Assembly (NCBI GenBank): GCA_902476265.1
Contig: CABSCP010000028.1
Coordinates: forward strand, 1 to 62,558
Source of the DNA: an uncultured Lachnospiraceae bacterium
Lineage (GTDB): Bacteria; Bacillota; Clostridia; Lachnospirales; Lachnospiraceae
Direction: 5' to 3'
Length of the DNA: 62,558 nucleotides
In this document: positions 49,922 to 58,355 of the stretch, piece after piece
Layout of the letters: each line of letters begins with the position of its first letter
Numbering within the stretch: position 1 is the first letter of the stretch
Program-made: the position numbers and the translations under genes
The notes under the pieces: generated by a model
Database searches by the model: none
What the model saw: the letters and a program-made list of their open reading frames with translations, nothing else
Told to the model about the DNA's origin: nothing

Positions 49922-52385
49922 CGCTGCCACCTTCTTTCTCTTCCAGTTTCAGTTCGGTCTGCCGTCCCGGCAGACGGGTTTCCAGGGATGCATCCATTTT
50001 CCCGGTAAAGCTGCCTTTGATCTCCGCATCGATTTCCCCCTGGATATATCCTTTCACATGTCCGTTTACCGACATCTTTCCGGCGATTTCCCTGGTATTG
50101 TAACGGGACAGGTTGATGGTCAGCGCCGTCTTTTCAATGATGAAGTCCCCAAACAGGAGAATCTGCGGCAGCACGAAAAGCACCAGAATGATGGAAATCA
50201 GCGTGCCCCGTCCCAGTGCGGTCCCGATGGATGCAACCGTCGCATCCGAAGCGATCCGTCCGATCAGAAATCCCGCACTGGTCAGGATTGTCCCGGACGT
50301 AAAAATGGTGGGGAAGGACTGATTTAATGTTTCCACAATGGCCTTCTTTAAGGGCATCACTTTCTTCAACTGCAGATACCGGTTGGAAATCACAATGGCA
50401 TAATCAATGGTTGCGCCCATCTGGATTGCGGATACAATGAGATAGGCGATGAAAAACACGGTTCCTCCCGTCATGGCCGGCACGGAGAAGTTGATCCAGA
50501 TACTGCCCTGGATGGTCAGCACAAGCAAAATCGGAAGTCCTGCCGACTGGAAGGTAAACAGAAGGATAATCATGACGAACAGCGCGGTCAGAATGCTGAT
50601 GATGAGATTATCCGAAGCAAAGGAAGCCATCAGGTCATGATCGCTGGTGGAGTTGCCTACCAGCAGGATATCCTCCTTATTATAGTGTCTGGCACACAGA
50701 CTGCGGATTTCCTCCATGGCTCCATAGGTTTCCTCCCCTTCCACCGGAAGATTTAGCGAAAGGACAAACCTGGAATAGTCCTCGCCCTGCAGCTGGAGCT
50801 GGGCATCATGCAGGGTATCATATAATTCGTTCAGATTTTGATCCATTTCTTCATCCAGCGTCACATATCCCTGCCGGTACTGGTCGTACAGGAATAAAAA
50901 CATATCAATGATAGGCACGTCATATTCATCAATCCCCGTAAAGACCGGCCCGTACTGTTCCTGATGGTAGGCGTAGGCCACATACAGAAGGCGGACAATT
51001 TCAATATCCAGATCCGTCATTTCCGAAAAATCCCTGGGAGATATTTTATCTGTCAGCACATAATCGTCATTGATGGAAACATTGGCAAGGCCCAGGGCCG
51101 TATCCACATAGTCCAGCTTCCCGATCTCTTTTAAGGCGGCTTCCTCCGCCTCATAATTGCCTTTGGGCACCATCACCACCAGCTGGTTTGCCGCGCCGAA
51201 GGCGGCCTCGATTTTCTCCTGGGCGATTTTGCTTTCGCTCTTTTTTGCACTGACCACGGAACTGGTATCATAAATATAAGTGCAGTTGCTGGAGGTTAAA
51301 AAAGCGAAAACGAGCAAAATTACAAAGACGGGCGGAACGATGTACTTAGTCTTGTTCGCCAGCTTTCCCGCAAAGGTGATATTGGGCACATAGCATTTGT
51401 GATGGCTGTTGTCGATTCCCTTCGCAAACAGCAGCAACACGCCGGGCATAAGAAAGAATACGGAAATCAGGCTGAAAATAATTGCTTTTACCAGCACGAT
51501 CCCCATATCATATCCCAGCCGAAACTGCATGAACATCATGGCAACCATGCCGGAAATCGTGGTGAGGGAGGAGGCGCTGATCTCCGGAATCGCTTTGGAA
51601 AGGGCTACCTTCACCGCGCTTTCCGCGTCCATGGCTTCATGCTCTTCCATGAAACGGTCACATAAAATAATTGCATAGTCAATAGCCAGCGCCAGCTGCA
51701 ACACCACCGCGATGGAATCCGTCACGCTGGAAATCGTCCCCAGCCAGAAATTCGTCCCTTTGTTCAGCAGCGCGGCCACGCCGAAGGTGATCAAAAGTAC
51801 CGGAATTTCCAGAAAAGCTTTTGTGGAAAGCAGAAGTACCGCCACAATGATGATCACCGCCAGCACCAGAATCAGATTCATATCTTTGCCCAGGGATTCC
51901 ATCATCTCCTCTTCCGAACCTACGGAGGTGGAAATATAAACATCATATGCCGACAGTGCCTCCTTTACGGAAGCTTTTGCCTGTTTGCTGATCTCGTCAT
52001 CCTCTTCCCCGGAAAAAGTGATGTCAAACAGCGCATTCGTCCCGGTGTAGTGGTCTTTGGAATCATCAAACGCCACTTCCTTGACCCCTTCAATCTCTTC
52101 CAGCCGGTCCGCCAGAAAATCCGCTTCCTGCCAGGTGATGTTGGCCACCATGACCTTAGCGCTCCCATAGGTCACAAACTGCTCTTCCATCAGGGAAAGC
52201 CCCGTCCTGGTTTCGCTGTCTGCAGGAAGATATTTCGTGATATCCTGGTTGACGGATACCTTATTCATGGAGACAATACTGTATACAATCGCAATAAAAA
52301 ACAGGACATAGATCGCCTTTCGTTTATTGACAACAAAAGTTGCCACCGTCAGCCAGAAATTCCCTTTTTCTTTCTTCTCTTCCAT
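49899..52385 (-). CDS. MMPL/RND-superfamily transporter
   Basis: An 828-residue membrane protein with the two-fold RND layout: helix 1 at about 20-40, exported domain about 45-185, helices about 190-365, second exported domain about 375-585, helices about 595-740. Motifs LALAIDYAIILCDRFMEEHE and MGATIDYAIVISNRYLQ are the MMPL GxxxDY proton-relay signatures. A charged cytosolic tail (about 740-828) follows. MMPL transporters move lipids, glycolipids or drugs outward. ATG at 52385 has GAGGTGG before it. It is followed by the GLUG surface protein with overlap. No TetR gene is adjacent, unlike many such loci. Confidence 0.9.
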   Translation of the reverse strand: MEEKKEKGNFWLTVATFVVNKRKAIYVLFFIAIVYSIVSMNKVSVNQDITKYLPADSETRTGLSLMEEQFVTYGSAKVMVANITWQEADFLADRLEEIEGVKEVAFDDSKDHYTGTNALFDITFSGEEDDEISKQAKASVKEALSAYDVYISTSVGSEEEMMESLGKDMNLILVLAVIIIVAVLLLSTKAFLEIPVLLITFGVAALLNKGTNFWLGTISSVTDSIAVVLQLALAIDYAIILCDRFMEEHEAMDAESAVKVALSKAIPEISASSLTTISGMVAMMFMQFRLGYDMGIVLVKAIIFSLISVFFLMPGVLLLFAKGIDNSHHKCYVPNITFAGKLANKTKYIVPPVFVILLVFAFLTSSNCTYIYDTSSVVSAKKSESKIAQEKIEAAFGAANQLVVMVPKGNYEAEEAALKEIGKLDYVDTALGLANVSINDDYVLTDKISPRDFSEMTDLDIEIVRLLYVAYAYHQEQYGPVFTGIDEYDVPIIDMFLFLYDQYRQGYVTLDEEMDQNLNELYDTLHDAQLQLQGEDYSRFVLSLNLPVEGEETYGAMEEIRSLCARHYNKEDILLVGNSTSDHDLMASFASDNLIISILTALFVMIILLFTFQSAGLPILLVLTIQGSIWINFSVPAMTGGTVFFIAYLIVSAIQMGATIDYAIVISNRYLQLKKVMPLKKAIVETLNQSFPTIFTSGTILTSAGFLIGRIASDATVASIGTALGRGTLISIILVLFVLPQILLFGDFIIEKTALTINLSRYNTREIAGKMSVNGHVKGYIQGEIDAEIKGSFTGKMDASLETRLPGRQTELKLEEKEGGSDDGKNKD

Positions 52386-52521
52386 CCGGTTCCACCTCTT
52401 ATCTCCAATGCACAAACCGCTGTTTTGCCCTACAAAGCGCTTTGCAAAACCGCAATTTCTGAAGAAATAAAACTGCCGTTATTACAGTTATAATAATACT
52501 ATGTACAGACACCAGGTGACT

Positions 52522-52550
52522 ATTATAGTCCTTTATAAACGGAATAGCAA
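52522..52550 (-). promoter_or_regulatory. Promoter of the MMPL/GLUG operon
   Basis: Minus strand TTGCTA (52545-52550), 17-bp spacer, TATAAT (52522-52527). The perfect palindrome gactat-t-atagtc covers the -10. Confidence 0.7.
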
Positions 52551-52643
52551 GAACAGGACAGCTCTCCCTTTTACCCAAAAAGCGAGAACTGTCCCATAAA
52601 AAATGAATAAACATCAACGTTATATTGTTTTTGCCGATATGTT

Positions 52644-52672
52644 TTGACAACCTTTCATGACTGTGATATCAT
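52644..52672 (+). promoter_or_regulatory. Promoter of rarA
   Basis: TTGACA (52644-52649), 17-bp spacer, TATCAT (52667-52672), about 75 nt before the rarA ATG. Confidence 0.78.
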
Positions 52673-52751
52673 TATTCCAGAACTGATGTTCGTCACAAAG
52701 ACCGGCTTTTTAACTGTTTGCTCTTTCAATCGCCGGAGAATGGATGCTTTT

Positions 52752-54062
52752 ATGAAACAGCTCTCAATTTTTGATACCTATACCGCTCCCATGCCTCTGG
52801 CCGGAAGGCTCCGTCCCGATACCCTGGACGGTTTTGTGGGACAGGACCATCTGCTCTCAGAAGGGCGTCTGCTCCGGCAGATGATCGACCATGACCAGAT
52901 CGCCTCCATGATCTTCTGGGGGCCGCCCGGCGTGGGCGAAACCACGCTTGCCAATATCATCGCCAAAAAGACCCATGCCGCTTTTGTGAATTTCAGCGCC
53001 GTCACCAGCGGCATCCGGGAAATCAAAGAAGTGATGGCGCAGGCGGAAAGCAACCGGCAGATGGGGGTAAAGACCGTCCTCTTTGTGGACGAAATCCATC
53101 GTTTTAATAAAGCCCAGCAGGATGCCTTTCTGCCCTATGTGGAAAAGGGAAGCATCATCCTGATCGGCGCCACCACGGAAAACCCTTCTTTTGAGATCAA
53201 TGCAGCGCTCCTTTCCCGCTGCAAGGTTTTCGTGCTCCATGAGTTATCCGTAAAGGATCTGGTCCTGCTGCTGCGCAATGCCATCCAAAGCCCCTCCGGT
53301 TTCGGACAGACCGCCATCTGCATCGAAGAAGACCTGCTGGAAATGATCGCGGTTTTCGCAAACGGCGATGCCCGCACTGCCTTAAACACCCTGGAAATGG
53401 CCGTCACCAACGGCCAGGTGGGCCCGGGACGGATCACCATAACCCGGGAGATCCTGGAACAGTGTATCAGCAGGAAATCCCTGCTTTATGATAAGAACGG
53501 GGAAGAACACTATAACCTGATCTCCGTGCTCCACAAGTCCATGCGCAACAGCGACCCGGATGCCGCAGTCTACTGGCTGTCCCGGATGCTGGAGGCCGGG
53601 GAGGATCCCCTTTATGTGGCCCGCCGGCTGATCCGCTTTGCCAGTGAAGATGTGGGGATTGCAGACAGCCAGGCCCTCGCCGTGGCAGTGGCCGCCTACC
53701 AGGCATCCCACTTCATCGGCATGCCCGAATGCAGTGTCAATCTCACCCATGCGGCGGTCTACCTTTCCCTGGCGCCCAAGTCCAATTCTTTATATCGGGC
53801 TTACGAGCGGGCAAAAACCGATGCGCTCTCCACCCTGGCAGAACCAGTGCCGCTGCATCTGCGCAACGCCCCCACCAAACTGATGCAGGAGCTGCACTAC
53901 GGAGAAGGCTATCAGTATGCGCACGATACCGTGGAAAAAATTGCCTCTATGGAATGTCTTCCCGACTCTTTAAAAGGGAAAAGATACTACCGCCCCGGCA
54001 CACAGGGGGCCGAAGGGGCGGCAAAAGACAAGCTGGCCGCACTGGAAAAATTCAGGCATTAG
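52752..54062 (+). CDS. rarA: Replication-associated recombination protein A with altered Walker A
   Basis: A 436-residue AAA+ protein of the RarA/MgsA/WRNIP1 family, which acts at stalled replication forks. Order: start LSIFDTYTAPMPLAGRLRPDTL, AAA+ domain with Walker A GPPGVGETT (57-65), Walker B VLFVDEIHRFNKAQQDAFLP, GATTENPSFEINAALLSRC sensor 1, then the oligomerisation domain (LAPKSNSLYRAY, PLHLRNAPTKLMQELHYGEGYQYAHD). The Walker A lysine is Glu (E63, GAA at 52938-52940), although all other motifs are intact. The start at 52752 matches the usual N-terminus; GGAG is 13 nt upstream, a long spacing, and the ATG at 52740 is too close to it. Single gene with its own promoter. Confidence 0.93.
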   Translation: MKQLSIFDTYTAPMPLAGRLRPDTLDGFVGQDHLLSEGRLLRQMIDHDQIASMIFWGPPGVGETTLANIIAKKTHAAFVNFSAVTSGIREIKEVMAQAESNRQMGVKTVLFVDEIHRFNKAQQDAFLPYVEKGSIILIGATTENPSFEINAALLSRCKVFVLHELSVKDLVLLLRNAIQSPSGFGQTAICIEEDLLEMIAVFANGDARTALNTLEMAVTNGQVGPGRITITREILEQCISRKSLLYDKNGEEHYNLISVLHKSMRNSDPDAAVYWLSRMLEAGEDPLYVARRLIRFASEDVGIADSQALAVAVAAYQASHFIGMPECSVNLTHAAVYLSLAPKSNSLYRAYERAKTDALSTLAEPVPLHLRNAPTKLMQELHYGEGYQYAHDTVEKIASMECLPDSLKGKRYYRPGTQGAEGAAKDKLAALEKFRH

Positions 54063-54068
54063 GAGAAA

Positions 54069-54107
54069 GGCCGGCATCCGGCGGTAAAGATCCGCCGGGC
54101 GCCGGCC
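54069..54107 (+). terminator. Terminator-like hairpin after rarA
   Basis: ggccggc (54069-54075) and gccggcc (54101-54107) enclose ccggcgg/ccgccgg (54078-54084/54092-54098). The tract after it is only cctatttt, so it may be a weak terminator. Confidence 0.6.
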
Positions 54108-54167
54108 CCTATTTTCCGGACAGCCTAAAAAAAAATGCCGTAATCCTGATAAAATATAGCATTCCCA

Positions 54168-54195
54168 TTGACACTTCTTTTTTTTCGCCTTATTA
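54168..54195 (+). promoter_or_regulatory. Promoter of the ROK-GPH-deacetylase operon
   Basis: TTGACA (54168-54173), 16-bp spacer, TATTAT (54190-54195), about 40 nt before the first ATG. Confidence 0.72.
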
Positions 54196-54221
54196 TAAAT
54201 ATAGTTTATAAAGTATATTTA
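54194..54221. promoter_or_regulatory. Candidate ROK-repressor operator
   Basis: ataaatata (54194-54202) and tatatttat (54213-54221) are perfect 9-bp inverted arms 10 nt apart, directly at and after the -10. The adjacent ROK regulator is the natural candidate to bind it. Confidence 0.55.
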
Positions 54222-54243
54222 TTAATTTTTCACGGGAGTTGAC

Positions 54244-55137
54244 ATGCAAAACAATCTTTCATTATCCATTGATATCGGAGGCACTGCCGCCAAATACGCT
54301 TTCATCACACCTGACTGTCAACTGGTGGGAAAAAGCGAATTTCCCACCGGTGATTTAAAAACGCCGGAAGAGTTTTATGGACGGCTTCTTTCTGTAGCCG
54401 GACAGGGAATCGCCGCCGGCGCTGTCAATCTGGGGATATCCTGCCCGGGTATTTTCCGCGCAGACGGGCAATGTATAGGAGGTGTTGAAAATCTGGCCTT
54501 TTTAGAAGGGACAAACATGCTCCGTTTTTTTCACCGGCACTGCCCTTCTTTGAAAGTTTCCGTCATGAATGACGGCGCTGCCGCCGCCCTTGGCGAATAT
54601 TGGCTGGGCAGCGGTCAGAAAAGCCGGGTTCTTTTCTGTATTACCTTGGGGACCGGCATCGGCAGCGCTCTGGTTCTGGACGGCAGGCCTTACCAGGGCA
54701 GCCATTTTCTGGGCGGCGAAATCGGCTATAGTGACTACCGCTCTCCCCAGGACTATCTGGAGTTAAATTATTCCACCCTGGGAATTCTCAGACGGGCATC
54801 TGCCCTGACCGGCGCTCCTGAAATGGACGGTTTTACTTTTATTGATCGGGTGCGAAAGGAGGATCCCGTCTGTCTTTCCCTGCTGGATGACTGGACGGCA
54901 AAGCTTGGCCGTATCCTTGCAAACATCATTTTGATCCTTGATCCGGACAGGGTTGTGATCGGCGGCGGCATTTCCAAAGAAGAGGATGTGCTGATTCCTT
55001 TATTAAAGCAGAAAATCAATGATCAGCTCCCTCCCATCTTTCAAAACCGGGCTTTGATCAGAGCGGCCAGTCTGTCCAATGACGCCGGCCTGTTCGGCGC
55101 GGTGAAACCTTTTTTTGAAGCAGGAGAAGATAAATGA
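54244..55137 (+). CDS. ROK-family protein, probable sugar kinase
   Basis: A 297-residue ROK protein. ATP-binding SIDIGGTAAKYAFI is at residues 7-20, the base Asp is in VMNDGAAAALGEYWLG near 110, and TLGTGIGSALVLDG is the second phosphate loop. The usual zinc-site motif after GEIGH is absent: the sequence reads GGEIGYSDYRSPQDYLE, with Tyr for His and no CxCxxxGC. It probably phosphorylates a hexose or amino sugar. GGGAG precedes the ATG at 54244. Its last codons overlap the regulator start (ATGA), so the two are coupled. Confidence 0.82.
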   Translation: MQNNLSLSIDIGGTAAKYAFITPDCQLVGKSEFPTGDLKTPEEFYGRLLSVAGQGIAAGAVNLGISCPGIFRADGQCIGGVENLAFLEGTNMLRFFHRHCPSLKVSVMNDGAAAALGEYWLGSGQKSRVLFCITLGTGIGSALVLDGRPYQGSHFLGGEIGYSDYRSPQDYLELNYSTLGILRRASALTGAPEMDGFTFIDRVRKEDPVCLSLLDDWTAKLGRILANIILILDPDRVVIGGGISKEEDVLIPLLKQKINDQLPPIFQNRALIRAASLSNDAGLFGAVKPFFEAGEDK

Positions 55138-56186
55138 AGCCGCAGATGGATATCAACCTGATCCGCGAGAAAAACCGTTATGCCGTCTTAAGGCATCTGG
55201 TACATAACAGCCATGTCCTTCGCAGTGATCTTTCGCAGATCACCGGCGTCAGTACAATGACCATAAAAAAGGTTGTGGACGATCTGCTGGAACGGGGACT
55301 CGTAACAGAAACAAAGGCGGAAAGCGATTTCGGCCGCAAACCCCAGGCCCTGAATCTCGCTTCCCAATATGGCTTGGCGGTATGTTTTAATCTCAGTTCC
55401 AAAAGCGCGGTTACTGTCACAATAAAAGACATTCGGGGAAACACGATTGCTCACCATATCCGGCCGGTTGACGGGTCCCATAAGGAAGGGCTGGATGATT
55501 GTATCCAATTTGCTCTGGAAACAATCTCCCACAGCAAAATGTGCTGTATCGGGGCAGGCCTGGCGGTTCCAAGCGTCTACAACGCTCAAAAGGATGAGCT
55601 GAATTATGATCTGATCCCTTCCTTTCAAAATTGGCATCCGTTTTCCCATATGCGGCAGTTTTTCCCCCGCACCAACATCAGAATCATGCAGGATGTACGG
55701 GCTGCCGCCATAGCTAACAGCATTTCCCTTCATACGGACAGTCTTTTTTATCTCTATCTGGGAGAAGGTGTGGGCGGATGCCATATCCAGGAAGGCCGCA
55801 TCCTGACCGGCCGTTTTTCCATGGCAGGTGAGATCGGTCAATGCCTGATCGAACACAACGGGAGTCTCTGCAGACTGGAGGACATCATTTCCGTCAGCGC
55901 CTTTCAAAAAGCCTTAAAGGATACGGAGGATATTGTTCAGACGGCCGCCCGGACCGTCATTAACTTAAACTGGGCATTTAATCCGGATACCATTGTGGTC
56001 GGTTCCAGCAGCCCTTCTTATGCCGCAGAGGTCTGCGCCGGCGCCGCCGGGCTTTTCCGAAAACATTATTACAGTGCGATTCCGAACAGGATAAATATTG
56101 TATGTGAAGATTCTCACTCCGACAGTGCGACGGAAGGGGTATTCGGTCTTCTGGTAGAGAACTGGCTGCAGGAAGCAGTCAGATAA
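55134..56186 (+). CDS. ROK-family transcriptional regulator (NagC/XylR-like)
   Basis: A 350-residue repressor. N-terminal winged helix at about residues 8-65 (NRYAVLRHLVHNSHVLRSDLSQITGVSTMTIKKVVDDLLERGLV) and a ROK effector domain. Like its neighbour it lacks the zinc cluster: AGEIGQCLIEHNGSLCRLED replaces the CxC site. Phosphate-loop LGEGVGGCHI is present, but the kinase base segment reads IMQDVRAAAIAN. It overlaps the kinase gene by 4 nt and probably controls the operon through the 54194-54221 repeat. XylR versus NagC specificity cannot be told. Confidence 0.88.
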   Translation: MKPQMDINLIREKNRYAVLRHLVHNSHVLRSDLSQITGVSTMTIKKVVDDLLERGLVTETKAESDFGRKPQALNLASQYGLAVCFNLSSKSAVTVTIKDIRGNTIAHHIRPVDGSHKEGLDDCIQFALETISHSKMCCIGAGLAVPSVYNAQKDELNYDLIPSFQNWHPFSHMRQFFPRTNIRIMQDVRAAAIANSISLHTDSLFYLYLGEGVGGCHIQEGRILTGRFSMAGEIGQCLIEHNGSLCRLEDIISVSAFQKALKDTEDIVQTAARTVINLNWAFNPDTIVVGSSSPSYAAEVCAGAAGLFRKHYYSAIPNRINIVCEDSHSDSATEGVFGLLVENWLQEAVR

Positions 56187-56228
56187 TACTGTCATTTTCG
56201 CTTGTACAAAGCAGGAAGGAGAGTCCGA

Positions 56229-57566
56229 ATGGAAAAACAAGTAACCAGAAAAGAAAAAAGCGCCTATCTGGGAGGGCTGCTCGGTCAAAACATGCTTTAT
56301 AATTTCATGTCCATGTACATCCTTTTTTTCTTCACAGATTTATTGGGAATTCCGGTACAGGCAGCAACTATGATTGTGGTGGCCGCCAGCTTATGGGACG
56401 CCATAAATGATCCGATGATGGGACTTCTGGTTGACAGAACCAGGAGCAGATGGGGAAAATTCAGGCCTTACATGATTTTTGGACCGGCTGTAATCGCGGT
56501 TACCACTGTTTTCTGCTTTATCCGCTTTGCCCTTTCTCCCGGCGCGGTCATCGCACTCTCCGCCACCGCATATGTGCTCTGGGGGATGTCCTATACCGTC
56601 TGTGATATCCCGATCTGGGCCATCACCTCAGCTGTTTCCCACAATCCCGATGATTGCAGCCTTATGGTCACTCTGGGAAAAATCGGCGGAACCATCGGCA
56701 CCGTTATCGTCACCGTGGGAAGTATTCAAATCATCAATCTGTTCGGCGGCGAACGAAATGCCGGCGCTTATACAAAAACCGCTCTGATCATAGCCATAAT
56801 CGGCGCTTCTCTGATGATCCTGGCCGGATCTGTTTTAAAAGAACGCATCCGGCCCGATAAAGAAGTTATCTCCGTCAAAAAAAATCTGAAAACAGTCACC
56901 TCAAATCCCCCTCTGCTGATTCTTATCGTCTCCCTGTTTATTTCCAACCTGGTAAATGCCATACGTCAAAGCGTCCAATTATATTTTGTTATCTATGTAT
57001 GGAAAAATTCCGGCTATGTTACGCCCATCGGCATCAGCCTGGTAATCGGAATGACACTTGGCATGGCGGCCGCCCCTATACTCATGAAACATACGGAAAA
57101 GAAAAAGCTGTTCTTCCTTTTCTGCATACTGGGAGGCTTTACAAGTCTTATTCCTTTCTTCGGGGGGCGTGAAAACATCATGCTGGGCTTAATTTTTCTC
57201 GGACTCAGCTTTATCTGTACCGGTGCTATCACTATCCTATGCTCTACCATGCTGTTGGATGCGGTAGAATACTCGGAATGGAAACTCGGATACCGGGGAG
57301 AAGGCATCATCTTTTCCCTCAATACCTTTCTGACCAAGCTGAGCGCTGCTTTTGCAAGACTTCTCATCGGCATTACTCTGGGACTCATGCATTATGCAGA
57401 GAACCAGCCGTCCACACCTATGCTTCAGACAGGGTTTTCGGCAGCGATGTATGTCCTTCCTGCGCTCAGCTTTCTGCTTGCAATCATACCAATGTTCTTT
57501 TATCGGCTTACCGATGCAAAACGAAACGAAATTCATGAAAAACTGGAACTGCGACGCAATCGTTAA
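56229..57566 (+). CDS. GPH-family (glycoside-pentoside-hexuronide):cation symporter
   Basis: A 445-residue membrane transporter with about twelve helices. MFS/GPH features: KSAYLGGLLGQNMLYNFM at the start, the loop DAINDPMMGLLVDRTRSRWGKFRPYM at about 60-85, and ADAVEYSEWKLGYRGEGI-type segment near the end (LLDAVEYSEWKLGYRGEG). GPH members import glycosides, pentosides or xylo-oligosaccharides with H+ or Na+. ATG at 56229 follows AAGGAGAG by 8 nt. It lies between the ROK regulator and the deacetylase in one operon. Confidence 0.92.
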   Translation: MEKQVTRKEKSAYLGGLLGQNMLYNFMSMYILFFFTDLLGIPVQAATMIVVAASLWDAINDPMMGLLVDRTRSRWGKFRPYMIFGPAVIAVTTVFCFIRFALSPGAVIALSATAYVLWGMSYTVCDIPIWAITSAVSHNPDDCSLMVTLGKIGGTIGTVIVTVGSIQIINLFGGERNAGAYTKTALIIAIIGASLMILAGSVLKERIRPDKEVISVKKNLKTVTSNPPLLILIVSLFISNLVNAIRQSVQLYFVIYVWKNSGYVTPIGISLVIGMTLGMAAAPILMKHTEKKKLFFLFCILGGFTSLIPFFGGRENIMLGLIFLGLSFICTGAITILCSTMLLDAVEYSEWKLGYRGEGIIFSLNTFLTKLSAAFARLLIGITLGLMHYAENQPSTPMLQTGFSAAMYVLPALSFLLAIIPMFFYRLTDAKRNEIHEKLELRRNR

Positions 57567-57586
57567 AGCACAAAAGGAGGTGCCGT

Positions 57587-58351
57587 ATGAATCAACAGGA
57601 TTTTGCACAAATGTTTTTGCCGCCGGATATCCATAAGGGAAGAAAAGCCCTCTGCATCCAGCCCCATCCGGACGATAACGAAGTGGGAATGGGCGGAATT
57701 ATTCCTCTTCTGACTGCCGACGGCTGTAGGGTAGATTATCTCACCGTAACGGACGGCAGTCTGGGAACTTATACTCCAAAATTGACCAACGAAGCGCTGA
57801 TTCAAACCCGCAAAGAGGAAACTCTTGCATCCGGAAAGCTTCTGGGCGTAACCGATTTTCATGCGCTCGGTTTTTCGGACGGAACTTTAAACGACATTCC
57901 TCTTCTGGCCGGAGAAATTGCCCAAATCATACGACAGGAGCACTATGATATGATCTTTGCGCCGGATCCCTGGCTTTCCTACGAAGCCCACTGGGATCAT
58001 GTGGTCACCGGCCGCGCTGCCGCCCAGGCGCTGATTTCCTCATCTCTTCTGGCCTACCCTGCAGAGACGAATACCCCTCCTGCCAGTCCCTTTGCCATCG
58101 GTTTTTATTTCACAAACCGGCCCAATATGATTCTTGACATCTCAGACACCTTTGCGTTAAAGTTTCGGGCAATGGCGGCCCATAAAAGTCAGTTTACAGA
58201 GGAACTTCTCGCTTTATACCGCGCTTATTTTACCATGCGCGGACAGACACTGGCCAAAGAAATGGGATTCGCCCTGGGGGAAGGGCTGCGTATGATGAGT
58301 CCGCTGCATCTGCACTGCTTCGCCGAAGGGGAGTTGATCGGAGGGAAATAA
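57587..58351 (+). CDS. PIG-L/LmbE-family deacetylase
   Basis: A 254-residue zinc-dependent deacetylase-type protein. IQPHPDDNEVGMGG (residues 25-38) holds the His-Asp zinc/base residues, and AHWDHVVTGRA near 145 gives the third His. Members remove N-acetyl groups from GlcNAc-type sugars or conjugates; BshB-type proteins belong here. No signal peptide, so it acts in the cytosol, after import by the GPH transporter if they are linked. GGAGG precedes the ATG. The substrate is unknown. Confidence 0.88.
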   Translation: MNQQDFAQMFLPPDIHKGRKALCIQPHPDDNEVGMGGIIPLLTADGCRVDYLTVTDGSLGTYTPKLTNEALIQTRKEETLASGKLLGVTDFHALGFSDGTLNDIPLLAGEIAQIIRQEHYDMIFAPDPWLSYEAHWDHVVTGRAAAQALISSSLLAYPAETNTPPASPFAIGFYFTNRPNMILDISDTFALKFRAMAAHKSQFTEELLALYRAYFTMRGQTLAKEMGFALGEGLRMMSPLHLHCFAEGELIGGK

Positions 58352-58355
58352 ATCC

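Larger units (their letters stand above)
52386..52751. other. Divergent regulatory region between the MMPL operon and rarA
   Basis: 366 bp without a gene. It holds, left to right: the palindrome caaagcgctttg (52433-52444) nested in gttttgc...gcaaaac arms; the MMPL promoter at 52522-52550 overlaid by gactattatagtc (52518-52530); a hairpin ggacagctctc/gagaactgtcc (52556-52566/52584-52594) with one mismatch that belongs to no gene end; and the rarA promoter at 52644-52672. Confidence 0.6.

Noticed and set aside
52556..52594. Small RNA gene or attenuator from the orphan hairpin
   Set aside because: There is a one-base mismatch, no T-run and no dedicated promoter, so evidence is too thin.
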